Below, piece by piece: positions 1 through 11,100 of a stretch of DNA of 64,000 nucleotides. A model generated the notes under the pieces. It saw only the letters and a list, made by a program, of their open reading frames with translations, had not been told where the DNA came from and searched no databases. Numbering within the stretch: position 1 is the first letter of the stretch; each line of letters opens with the position of its first letter. Source of the stretch: Baylisascaris procyonis (lineage: Eukaryota; Nematoda; Chromadorea; Rhabditida; Ascarididae); NCBI GenBank assembly GCA_037389465.1, contig JAZARR010000234.1, forward strand, positions 124,001 through 188,000. Direction: 5' to 3'. A program made the translations under genes and the position numbers.

Positions 1-864
1 GGCCGGTGTTGGCCTTTCACTTTGGGTTAGCATTTGGAGTTAGTGAACCTGGCGATGCCATCTGCGTTCTTCCTTGAAACTCTTTGATAAAGAGGATAAA
101 TGCACAAAGGAACGCATCATTTTCGGTCTACGTTATTTCGATAGGCATTCCGGATGATAATTTGTTATGTGTATTTTAAATCGTTCTTTGGGATAAAATC
201 TCGTTGTGATTACTTTTATGTTACTGCGATTGCCTTTAATGTTTTGGCAAGGATTTGTTTTCTTATTTTTGGTTGTCGACCTGAAATTGTATGTGGGCTG
301 TGTACTGGCTACGACGTTTAGGGGGGGGGGGTGGTGATGGAAATATTTGCCTTCCGTGCTAAAATGGACACAGGTTGCATACTCACTGCGTCAAAAAGTG
401 ACTGCTCAGATCTGATGAAAGCATATTTTAGAGGGATAACGATAAGGCAATTTGAAGTGTTAAACCATATGTGATGTGATTGTGATTTTTATGTGTTTTT
501 CATCAGATTTGATGTTGTGGGTATTTGTTCGTGTGGTAAATTTTGAGAAGGAAGCGGGCAATAAAGCATTTTTATAAAGGTATGATGTTATTTATTCACT
601 TAATGAAGTATCGTTGATCCGAGCCCAAGTTTACTTCAATCGGAGTTTAACGCATGACCATACGAGAACAGGTTGAGCCCGGTCTTTGTTGGGTAGCTGC
701 ATTTTGCTCATCTGGATCCTGCGCCGGGTTGAACGGCATTGTCTGTAATCGTGAGCAAAGTGCGGTCGCGTTTCTATTCATAGCGTAACGACATCCACTC
801 ACCCTTTCAGCTGTTCAAGCTGCAATTTTGTGATTGTGCTTAGTTGCAAGAACATACGCATGGA

Positions 865-1140
865 TTAGTGAATTCCGTATTTTCTGGAAATGTGTAGAAA
901 GCATACACTATTGCTGCAAGATTTCATTTGATCGTTAGTGGAAACAGGACTCGTGTTCAGTAGAGGGGAGAATTGGATGATGTTTATTTAGTAATCAGAG
1001 GCAAAGGAATCCAAATGAGGGGGAAGGGTTCGGCAAAGTTTGTTATGTACGGCTGCAAGTACATAGGCTGCAAGGCTAGGAGGTGAAATTTGAGCACGGT
1101 TTTATGCAAAGCAGAATAAATTATAGATAAGCAGTGAGTC
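865..1140. repeat. Intra-unit direct repeat, copy A
   Basis: About 275 bp beginning TTAGTGAATTCCGTATT and ending near ATAAGCAGTGAGTC. It is a diverged paralogue of the B segment found about 2.2 kb earlier in each unit. Other A copies start at 6259 and one unit length apart thereafter. The variant blocks hold only this A-position copy (from about 38403 and 58728). Confidence 0.9.
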
Positions 1141-1252
1141 GAGATATGACTTTTTGCTTGTGATAACTACGCAACATCAAATGTTTGGCACCTTTTATCA
1201 CCTTGGCGTGCTTGTTCAGCATGAGCGCTCTAGTTGGTGCGGTTGGACCGGA

Positions 1253-1264
1253 CCCCGATCGGGG
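1253..1264. other. 12-bp perfect palindrome in each unit
   Basis: CCCCGATCGGGG is its own reverse complement and sits in a local GC-rich patch in otherwise AT-rich DNA. It is kept in all complete array units (for example near 6647, 12043 and 53966). In the variant blocks (near 38788 and 59113) the aligned bases read GCCGGTCGGG and the palindrome is lost. Confidence 0.7.
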
Positions 1265-1349
1265 CTGGTATCAGCTTTGACCTAGAGTTATTGGCATTGG
1301 TGTTTCATAGGTGGGTCTACTGAGGCTATTTGAATTAAAGCACATAAAT

Positions 1350-1416
1350 CGTAATTTTATTATATTATTATTTATTATTGTTGTAAAAGATATTTTATCG
1401 TTATTTTATTGTTGCT
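1350..1416. other. AT-rich tract in each unit
   Basis: About 65 bp made almost only of TTATTA / TTATTG steps, ending in TTTTATTGTTGC. It lies about 90 bp downstream of the CCCCGATCGGGG palindrome and is repeated in every unit; the variant blocks keep a diverged version near 38890-38950. It could be an easily melted or nucleosome-poor stretch; no specific function can be read from it. Confidence 0.4.
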
Positions 1417-1630
1417 AGCTTCGTGTGGTATAAAGTGTGGTGCCCATGCATGCACGAATTCATTCGGTCTTTCTCCGGACTGTGTCATTTCATTTCTGTT
1501 AATTGTACTTAGCAATGGGTATATATGACTTTTTTGAGAGTTCTATAGTCACCGATGCATCCCTAAGCTCAGTTGCGACTCCTGAATCGAGCGATTTTAA
1601 TTGCGGATAAGACCTAGTCTGTAGAGGGTG

Positions 1631-1697
1631 GGGGATTTTACGGCCCACCTACGTGGTCCTGTGGCCCTGGGCCACGCAAAAGGGCCGTAGATTCCCC
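1631..1697. other. GC-rich nested hairpin in every array unit
   Basis: The outer arms GGGGATTTTACGGCCC (1631-1646) and GGGCCGTAGATTCCCC (1682-1697) pair over 16 positions with one mismatch and one G-T pair. Inside lies the near-perfect palindrome GTGGCCCTGGGCCAC (1661-1675), two 7-base arms round one base. The hairpin recurs at about 7025, 12422, 17817, 23216, 28611, 34009 and 54343. In the variant blocks (about 39385-39440 and 59710-59765) the same region aligns but both pairings are clearly weaker. It could be a structured RNA, a cruciform or chance; I see no known RNA family. Confidence 0.6.
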
Positions 1698-2622
1698 GAC
1701 CCCAACCTATGGGTGTTTATGAGAGGAGGGCAACACGTTCAACTTATGAGCAGGTTTTTAATGTGTCGGGGTCGGTGCTTTTGCCATATTTTGCAATGCG
1801 AAACCACGTTATGAAAACAGTAAAGTTGCTGCAGAGACTGTGAGATGGGCACCTGTTATTCTTAGGGGCAGGGAAGGAGAAAAAGTCTGCAAAAGGGACC
1901 GGTTGTATTCTGATTGACAGACGTCATGTTGACGTTAGTACCGACAGTTGCACCGTGTGTTTATTTGCATGTCTTTGGTGCCGAATTATGAGGAGATTGT
2001 CTCATTAAGGGATTTCGAAAATTTGTTTATGATGACAGGTGGGCGTTGCATCCGCTTATTATAGCCAAACGATCTTTTGCTCGCGAAGGAAAAGTCGATT
2101 GCAACGACCTCTTGGACCTGTGTATATACTAACGTCAAATATGAGCATGATGTGTGTATATGACTGTGCTAGGATGGATGTATCGTGATATACTTACGAC
2201 GCACGAATAAGATGTCCCTTCCATCTTTTCTAGGTGGTTTCGGGTAGGACAGACCCATTGGACTTCCATTGCCTTTGGAAAGTTGTCACGCACAAGACTA
2301 GCACCGATCACGTTCACTCGTGTCGTTTTCAAATTGAAACCCTACTTTTTATGCATGTCTAGGTGAGGGCAGGGATCAAGCATGTGTTCTTGGCTAGGTT
2401 TCCCACCTTCCACCTCTCCGGTCGGGTATATCATGGATCAACTGCCTCACAGTCTGACTAGCACTGATTTATTTCACATTAGCGTGGTGGCAATCTTTGT
2501 GGAGAATATTTCCTGTCATTTGTATACATCCTGGCAAGTTGGTCGGGACCAGGGGAGTGGTCGGACGTTTTTAGTATCGGTGAAATGAGATCACTCCTCT
2601 AACAGTTGGCTTAGTGTACCTC

Positions 2623-2795
2623 GAAGGTGTAACAGATGAGTGGTAGATGGTATAATTAATGGGTTTGTATGTGATGGTTGCTTTTAATAGCAGATTTGTT
2701 TTGAGAACAACTCAGTGTACTTTGCGGTGCTGAGGGAATTAACGTGACGGAAGCGAAGGAAGTCGGGAATTGTTTCTGTGAAGGTGTAACAGATG
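2623..2795. repeat. 16-bp direct repeat on both sides of the unit junction
   Basis: GAAGGTGTAACAGATG occurs at 2623-2638 and again at 2780-2795, 157 bp apart, with the unit boundary (2727) between them. The shorter AAGTCGGGAAT is also repeated just downstream of the boundary. At the right-hand array edge (50039) only the downstream copy is present. It may mark an exchange point, but the junction does not fall inside the repeat. Confidence 0.6.
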
Positions 2796-4088
2796 TGAAG
2801 CATGTGAAGCAAGTCGGGAATGCCGGAAGTATCATTTCTGATCAGTTTCACTATTTATTTGAGAGGCCGAAAATTTCTCTATTTCCGAAATGATGTCTGT
2901 GATGTCTGCATGTTCGAAGATCATGCGCTACGCGCTGACTGTCATCTGAATATTTCTGAGGTACCGTTAGAAAGAGAAAAGGGGGAGAAGATAGGATCAA
3001 GAAGACGATAGAAGATTCATCTGAAGTTTTTTTACATCCAGCAGAATAGAGTGTTAGCATCTAAAGACGTAAATAGTGGAGGAATTGTTGTGAATATTTA
3101 TAGACTTTGTTTTATAAATATTTTTAATATTGTAGATGCTTGTATTTATGTAAATGTGAATATTCATAATATTGATCGAGGATAGGAGTATGCTTGTTTA
3201 GATCTGTGCACGTAAATTTTCTCTGTTGCCTCATGAGGTCTAGAAAAAACTGACACTTGTTCAGTGATATGGGATTCGTACCTTGACCAAATGTGTTTTT
3301 CACCTTACCCCTCTACGTTTGAAAAGATATTCCACCATCAGAATTACGAAGAATGCTTTTCGCGTATACGTTGAAAGGAATGTCGGTCAGTTGGTGAATG
3401 TCGTATTGACGATTTATCCCCTTTTGACGATTCGTAATCTGCATTATAAGGTACTTCATTTATTAACGTTACCGTTACTTTAGGCTATCATTGACGAATC
3501 CTCTCGAACGGCTGTCAGATGAGGATGTTTGTGCGCATCCGTTTTTAATGGATGCGATTGCCGTATCTACGATGAAGCGATGTCAGGCGAGAAAGGATTC
3601 GTCGAATTGGGCAATCCCCAGGTATTTATTTATTTCTTGTTTGCATGCCGGCGTGGACTTTTCATCGATAAATGATTAAAGAAAAACGCATTGGGATGAA
3701 GGTTGGAGTAATACTTTATGAGAAATCCTTTTTGATGTTGTCTTGTTGTTTCGTTAATTATGAGAAAGTTTGAATACGTAATTGTGAAGTGGATATCAAA
3801 TTCCCTGATGGGCCGTTTTTCCTTTCCTTTTTCTGTGACACATTCTTGGTCTCCTCCTATCCTTATCTCCCTTCTTCATTTCTCTTTCAAGCGCGGTGGT
3901 CAGTTTATTCATCATAGTAAGGTTGAGGCTTCGTTGTTCGTTGTTCACTTGGCCGAAAGTCTTGTCCTGAATGTAACCGGGAATATTTATTGATAGCTGA
4001 AGAGGAATAGTAAATTTTGCAGATAACAGAGGTGCGTTTCAAGATGCAAACAGCGGAAACACCATCTTGCGACTATGGAGTACCGAAG

Positions 4089-4359
4089 TTAGTGAATTCC
4101 GTATTTGCTGGAAATGTGTTTAAAAGCATACGCTATAGCTGCAAGATTTCATTTGATCGTTAGTGGAAACAGGACTCGTGTTCAGTGGAGGGGAGAATTG
4201 GAAGATGTTTATTTAGTAATCAGAGGCAAAGGAATCCAAATGAGCAGGGAGGATTCGGCAAAGTTTGTTATTTACGGACAAATAGGCTGCACGACTAGGA
4301 AGTAAAATTGTAACACAGTTTTATGCGAACCAGAACAAATTATAGATAAGCAGTAAGTC
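4089..4359. repeat. Intra-unit direct repeat, copy B
   Basis: About 271 bp in the same orientation as copy A, beginning with the same TTAGTGAATTCCGTATT. It differs from A at many more positions than one unit differs from another, so the A/B duplication is older than the array. Further B copies start at 9483, 14879, 20275, 25674, 31068 and 51399. B is absent from the variant blocks, whose sequence departs from the unit exactly at the left edge of B. The last bases TTATAGATAAGCAGTAAG are duplicated once more about 25 bp downstream. Confidence 0.9.
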
Positions 4360-4664
4360 AAAACAACAAGTTATAGATAAGCAGTAAGGAAAATTGTTTA
4401 TATGGAATTAGTTTTGAATGGAGTTTGGGGGAGGCTTCTGAGAGGGGAGGTATTGTAAATGTGACTAGAATGATTTTATAAGGGAATTGCGTGTTTTTGT
4501 GATTAATGGTAGAAACGAGACAGGAGTGGGTTGTAAAAATTTGGTGTTCAGCAGGAAAGCTGGATTCTTTTATTTTATGGAAGTGAGCTAAATTTTATTG
4601 GTTAGAAGAATGAAGTTTTTTTGCAAGTGCCTAAAGGTTTGTGATAGTGAGAATTAAGAGAGTA

Positions 4665-4686
4665 AATTAAAAAAAAAAAAAAAAAC
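4665..4686. repeat. Length-variable poly(A) run
   Basis: A run of 17 A in copy 1; the equivalent runs have 16, 16, 18, 16, 18 and 20 A in the units starting at 8121, 13518, 18913, 24312, 29707 and 50039. It lies inside the 1.4 kb segment that the variant blocks lack. I see no target-site duplication round it, so a retroposon tail is only one possibility. Confidence 0.7.
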
Positions 4687-7600
4687 TAGGTCTAAAAGTC
4701 CCAACTGAAATCGTGCAAATTTCCGAATATTAAAAAAACCACCAAGGGGGTTGCCGATATTTCCGTTCATTCTCCTATTGATCGTATTTTACAACTTTGA
4801 TGCAGCACAGCGTTGCGGGTGCTCAATATGAACGCATATTTGAAAGTGTTCATTTCAGTGGTATTTCATATTCTCGGAAATGTCTGTCTTCTTCCATTCA
4901 ATGTATGCTTACATTTTTGGCTCTTCTGCTCGGGTTGTACAGTGCTGTTTTTATTCGCTTTACATTCTTTTCATTCATCAAAATAGCGCTGCAAAGAGCA
5001 GTTTGCTCTCTTTTCACTTGTCTCTTTCCAAATATTTAATTATTTTATCGTTTATACTATTGTACTTGAATTTCACATAATCGAATGTATCGGAATTAAA
5101 AAAATATTGTTCGCATTGTTCGATGTCCATTTTTCTCGCATAAAATGCTTTTTTGTTGGGAATTTTTCTATGAGCAGAGGCTAGATTCGTGTGCGGCGCA
5201 TTTCAGCAATATTGTGGCCAAAACATATGAGGGCTGAGGGTGGCAGAAGGATTGTCACACTGTTTATAGGATTGGAACACAACATTGCAACAGTTTTCTG
5301 TCGAGATTTCTTGCATTATTATGGCCGATGTGTTTTTGGTTTTCGAGATATTCCTTACGAGAAGACCGTTCAATGTGGCGTAAGATGCGCAAAATTGGCC
5401 GGTGTTGGCCTTTCACTTTGGGTTAGCATTTGGAGTTAGTGAACCTGGCGATGCCATCTGCGTTCTTCCTTGAAACTCTTTGATAAAGAGGATAAATGCA
5501 CAAAGGAACGCATCATTTTCGATCTACGTTATTTCGATAGGCATTCCGGATGATAATTTGTTATGTGTATTTTAAATCGTTCTTTGGGATAAAATCTCGT
5601 TGTGATTACTTTTATGTTACTGCGATTGCCTTTAATGTTTTGGCAAGGATTTGTTTTCTTATTTTTGGTTGTCGACCTGAAATTGTATGTGGGCTGTGTA
5701 CTGGCTACGACGTTTAGGGGGGGGGTGGTGATGGAAATATTTGCCTTCCGTGCTAAAATGGACACAGGTTGCATACTCACTGCGTCAAAAAGTGACTGCT
5801 CAGATCTGATGAAAGCATATTTTAGAGGGATAACGATAAGGCAATTTGAAGTGTTAAACCATATGTGATGTGATTGTGATTTTTATGTGTTTTTCATCAG
5901 ATTTGATGTTGTGGGTATTTGTTCGTGTGGTAAATTTTGAGAAGGAAGCGGGCAATAAAGCATTTTTATAAAGGTATGATGTTATTTATTCACTTAATGA
6001 AGTATCGTTGATCCGAGCCCAAGTTTACTTCAATCGGAGTTTAACGCATGACCATACGAGAACAGGTTGAGCCCGGTCTTTGTTGGGTAGCTGCATTTTG
6101 CTCATCTGGATCCTGCGCCGGGTTGAACGGCATTGTCTGTAATCGTGAGCAAAGTGCGGTCGCGTTTCTATTCATAGCGTAACGACATCCACTCACCCTT
6201 TCAGCTGTTCAAGCTGCAATTTTGTGATTGTGCTTAGTTGCAAGAACATACGCATGGATTAGTGAATTCCGTATTTTCTGGAAATGTGTAGAAAGCATAC
6301 ACTATTGCTGCAAGATTTCATTTGATCGTTAGTGGAAACAGGACTCGTGTTCAGTAGAGGGGAGAATTGGATGATGTTTATTTAGTAATCAGAGGCAAAG
6401 GAATCCAAATGAGGGGGAAGGGTTCGGCAAAGTTTGTTATGTACGGCTGCAAGTACATAGGCTGCAAGGCTAGGAGGTGAAATTTGAGCACGGTTTTATG
6501 CAAAGCAGAATAAATTATAGATAAGCAGTGAGTCGAGATATGACTTTTTGCTTGTGATAACTACGCAACATCAAATGTTTGGCACCTTTTATCACCTTGG
6601 CGTGCTTGTTCAGCATGAGCGCTCTAGTTGGTGCGGTTGGACCGGACCCCGATCGGGGCTGGTATCAGCTTTGACCTAGAGTTATTGGCATTGGTGTTTC
6701 ATAGGTGGGTCTACTGAGGCTATTTGAATTAAAGCACATAAATCGTAATTTTATTATATTATTATTTATTATTGTTGTAAAAGATATTTTATCGTTATTT
6801 TATTGTTGCTAGCTTCGTGTGGTATAAAGTGTGGTGCCCATGCATGCACGAATTCATTCGGTCTTTCTCCGGACTGTGTCATTTCATTTCTGTTAATTGT
6901 ACTTAGCAATGGGTATATATGACTTTTTTGAGAGTTCTATAGTCACCGATGCATCCCTAAGCTCAGTTGCGACTCCTGAATCGAGCGATTTTAATTGCGG
7001 ATAAGACCTAGTCTGTAGAGGGTGGGGGATTTTACGGCCCACCTACGTGGTCCTGTGGCCCTGGGCCACGCAAAAGGGCCGTAGATTCCCCGACCCCAAC
7101 CTATGGGTGTTTATGAGAGGAGGGCAACACGTTCAACTTATGAGCAGGTTTTTAATGTGTCGGGGTCGGTGCTTTTGCCATATTTTGCAATGCGAAACCA
7201 CGTTATGAAAACAGTAAAGTTGCTGCAGAGACTGTGAGATGGGCACCTGTTATTCTTAGGGGCAGGGAAGGAGAAAAAGTCTGCAAAAGGGACCGGTTGT
7301 ATTCTGATTGACAGACGTCATGTTGACGTTAGTACCGACAGTTGCACCGTGTGTTTATTTGCATGTCTTTGGTGCCGAATTATGAGGAGATTGTCTCATT
7401 AAGGGATTTCGAAAATTTGTTTATGATGACAGGTGGGCGTTGCATCCGCTTATTATAGCCAAACGATCTTTTGCTCGCGAAGGAAAAGTCGATTGCAACG
7501 ACCTCTTGGACCTGTGTATATACTAACGTCAAATATGAGCATGATGTGTGTATATGACTGTGCTAGGATGGATGTATCGTGATATACTTACGACGCACGA

Positions 7601-8120
7601 ATAAGATGTCCCTTCCATCTTTTCTAGGTGGTTTCGGGTAGGACAGACCCATTGGACTTCCATTGCCTTTGGAAAGTTGTCACGCACAAGACTAGCACCG
7701 ATCACGTTCACTCGTGTCGTTTTCAAATTGAAACCCTACTTTTTATGCATGTCTAGGTGAGGGCAGGGATCAAGCATGTGTTCTTGGCTAGGTTTCCCAC
7801 CTTCCACCTCTCCGGTCGGGTATATCATGGATCAACTGCCTCACAGTCTGACTAGCACTGATTTATTTCACATTAGCGTGGTGGCAATCTTTGTGGAGAA
7901 TATTTCCTGTCATTTGTATACATCCTGGCAAGTTGGTCGGGACCAGGGGAGTGGTCGGACGTTTTTAGTATCGGTGAAATGAGATCACTCCTCTAACAGT
8001 TGGCTTAGTGTACCTCGAAGGTGTAACAGATGAGTGGTAGATGGTATAATTAATGGGTTTGTATGTGATGGTTGCTTTTAATAGCAGATTTGTTTTGAGA
8101 ACAACTCAGTGTACTTTGCG

Positions 8121-11100
8121 GTGCTGAGGGAATTAACGTGACGGAAGCGAAGGAAGTCGGGAATTGTTTCTGTGAAGGTGTAACAGATGTGAAGCATGTG
8201 AAGCAAGTCGGGAATGCCGGAAGTATCATTTCTGATCAGTTTCACTATTTATTTGAGAGGCCGAAAATTTCTCTATTTCCGAAATGATGTCTGTGATGTC
8301 TGCATGTTCGAAGATCATGCGCTACGCGCTGACTGTCATCTGAATATTTCTGAGGTACCGTTAGAAAGAGAAAAGGGGGAGAAGATAGGATCAAGAAGAC
8401 GATAGAAGATTCATCTGAAGTTTTTTTACATCCAGCAGAATAGAGTGTTAGCATCTAAAGACGTAAATAGTGGAGGAATTGTTGTGAATATTTATAGACT
8501 TTGTTTTATAAATATTTTTAATATTGTAGATGCTTGTATTTATGTAAATGTGAATATTCATAATATTGATCGAGGATAGGAGTATGCTTGTTTAGATCTG
8601 TGCACGTAAATTTTCTCTGTTGCCTCATGAGGTCTAGAAAAAACTGACACTTGTTCAGTGATATGGGATTCGTACCTTGACCAAATGTGTTTTTCACCTT
8701 ACCCCTCTACGTTTGAAAAGATATTCCACCATCAGAATTACGAAGAATGCTTTTCGCGTATACGTTGAAAGGAATGTCGGTCAGTTGGTGAATGTCGTAT
8801 TGACGATTTATCCCCTTTTGACGATTCGTAATCTGCATTATAAGGTACTTCATTTATTAACGTTACCGTTACTTTAGGCTATCATTGACGAATCCTCTCG
8901 AACGGCTGTCAGATGAGGATGTTTGTGCGCATCCGTTTTTAATGGATGCGATTGCCGTATCTACGATGAAGCGATGTCAGGCGAGAAAGGATTCGTCGAA
9001 TTGGGCAATCCCCAGGTATTTATTTATTTCTTGTTTGCATGCCGGCGTGGACTTTTCATCGATAAATGATTAAAGAAAAACGCATTGGGATGAAGGTTGG
9101 AGTAATACTTTATGAGAAATCCTTTTTGATGTTGTCTTGTTGTTTCGTTAATTATGAGAAAGTTTGAATACGTAATTGTGAAGTGGATATCAAATTCCCT
9201 GATGGGCCGTTTTTCCTTTCCTTTTTCTGTGACACATTCTTGGTCTCCTCCTATCCTTATCTCCCCTCTTCATTTCTCTTTCAAGCGCGGTGGTCAGTTT
9301 ATTCATCATAGTAAGGTTGAGGCTTCGTTGTTCGTTGTTCACTTGGCCGAAAGTCTTGTCCTGAATGTAACCGGGAATATTTATTGATAGCTGAAGAGGA
9401 ATAGTAAATTTTGCAGATAACAGAGGTGCGTTTCAAGATGCAAACAGCGGAAACACCATCTTGCGACTATGGAGTACCGAAGTTAGTGAATTCCGTATTT
9501 GCTGGAAATGTGTTTAAAAGCATACGCTATAGCTGCAAGATTTCATTTGATCGTTAGTGGAAACAGGACTCGTGTTCAGTGGAGGGGAGAATTGGAAGAT
9601 GTTTATTTAGTAATCAGAGGCAAAGGAATCCAAATGAGCAGGGAGGATTCGGCAAAGTTTGTTATTTACGGACAAATAGGCTGCACGACTAGGAAGTAAA
9701 ATTGTAACACAGTTTTATGCGAACCAGAACAAATTATAGATAAGCAGTAAGTCAAAACAACAAGTTATAGATAAGCAGTAAGGAAAATTGTTTATATGGA
9801 ATTAGTTTTGAATGGAGTTTGGGGGAGGCTTCTGAGAGGGGAGGTATTGTAAATGTGACTAGAATGATTTTATAAGGGAATTGCGTGTTTTTGTGATTAA
9901 TGGTAGAAACGAGACAGGAGTGGGTTGTAAAAATTTGGTGTTCAGCAGGAAAGCTGGATTCTTTTATTTTATGGAAGTGAGCTAAATTTTATTGGTTAGA
10001 AGAATGAAGTTTTTTTGCAAGTGCCTAAAGGTTTGTGATAGTGAGAATTAAGAGAGTAAATTAAAAAAAAAAAAAAAACTAGGTCTAAAAGTCCCAACTG
10101 AAATCGTGCAAATTTCCGAATATTAAAAAAACCACCAAGGGGGTTGCCGATATTTCCGTTCATTCTCCTATTGATCGTATTTTACAACTTTGATGCAGCA
10201 CAGCGTTGCGGGTGCTCAATATGAACGCATATTTGAAAGTGTTCATTTCAATGGTATTTCATATTCTCGGAAATGTCTGTCTTCTTCCATTCAATGTATG
10301 CTTACATTTTTGGCTCTTCTGCTCGGGTTGTACAGTGCTGTTTTTATTCGCTTTACATTCTTTTCATTCATCAAAATAGCGCTGCAAAGAGCAGTTTGCT
10401 CTCTTTTCACTTGTCTCTTTCCAAATATTTAATTATTTTATCGTTTATACTATTGTACTTGAATTTCACATAATCGAATGTATCGGAATTAAAAAAATAT
10501 TGTTCGCATTGTTCGATGTCCATTTTTCTCGCATAAAATGCTTTTTTGTTGGGAATTTTTCTATGAGCAGAGGCTAGATTCGTGTGCGGCGCATTTCAGC
10601 AATATTGTGGCCAAAACATATGAGGGCTGAGGGTGGCAGAAGGATTGTCACACTGTTTATAGGATTGGAACACAACATTGCAACAGTTTTCTGTCGAGAT
10701 TTCTTGCATTATTATGGCCGATGTGTTTTTGGTTTTCGAGATATTCCTTACGAGAAGACCGTTCAATGTGGCGTAAGATGCGCAAAATTGGCCGGTGTTG
10801 GCCTTTCACTTTGGGTTAGCATTTGGAGTTAGTGAACCTGGCGATGCCATCTGCGTTCTTCCTTGAAACTCTTTGATAAAGAGGATAAATGCACAAAGGA
10901 ACGCATCATTTTCGGTCTACGTTATTTCGATAGGCATTCCGGATGATAATTTGTTATGTGTATTTTAAATCGTTCTTTGGGATAAAATCTCGTTGTGATT
11001 ACTTTTATGTTACTGCGATTGCCTTTAATGTTTTGGCAAGGATTTGTTTTCTTATTTTTGGTTGTCGACCTGAAATTGTATGTGGGCTGTGTACTGGCTA

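Larger units (their letters stand above)
1..2726. repeat. 3' part of a 5.4 kb tandem unit (cut by window start)
   Basis: This is the last half of a unit whose start lies left of the window; the same sequence recurs in the following units about 5.39 kb apart. Here the G run at 321-331 is 11 G and goes straight into TGGTG, whereas units from 8121 onward have a shorter run followed by AAGGG. No open frame exceeds about 90 codons, and I see no gene. The part from about 2245 to 2726 has no counterpart in the variant blocks and is specific to the array units. Confidence 0.95.
2727..8120. repeat. 5.4 kb tandem unit, copy 1 (5394 bp)
   Basis: First complete unit. I set the unit start at GTGCTGAGGG because that is where the repeat begins abruptly against single-copy DNA at 50039. 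The poly(A) run near 4670 is 17 A and the G run near 5717 is 9 G. Marker bases are T at 3872 and G at 4858, and it reads GATCTACG near 5521 where the other array units read GGTCTACG. All frames are short and I do not call a gene. Confidence 0.97.

Noticed and set aside
610..650. GCCCAAGTTTACTTC, resembling part of nematode SL1 spliced leader, in each unit
   Set aside because: Only about nine bases match and the leader is not followed by a GT donor or an Sm site, so this is not an SL RNA gene.
2185..2200. ATACTTAC, the 5' end of U1 snRNA, in each unit
   Set aside because: Eight bases only; the following sequence does not resemble U1, and the homologous flank at 41350 reads ATGCTTAC.
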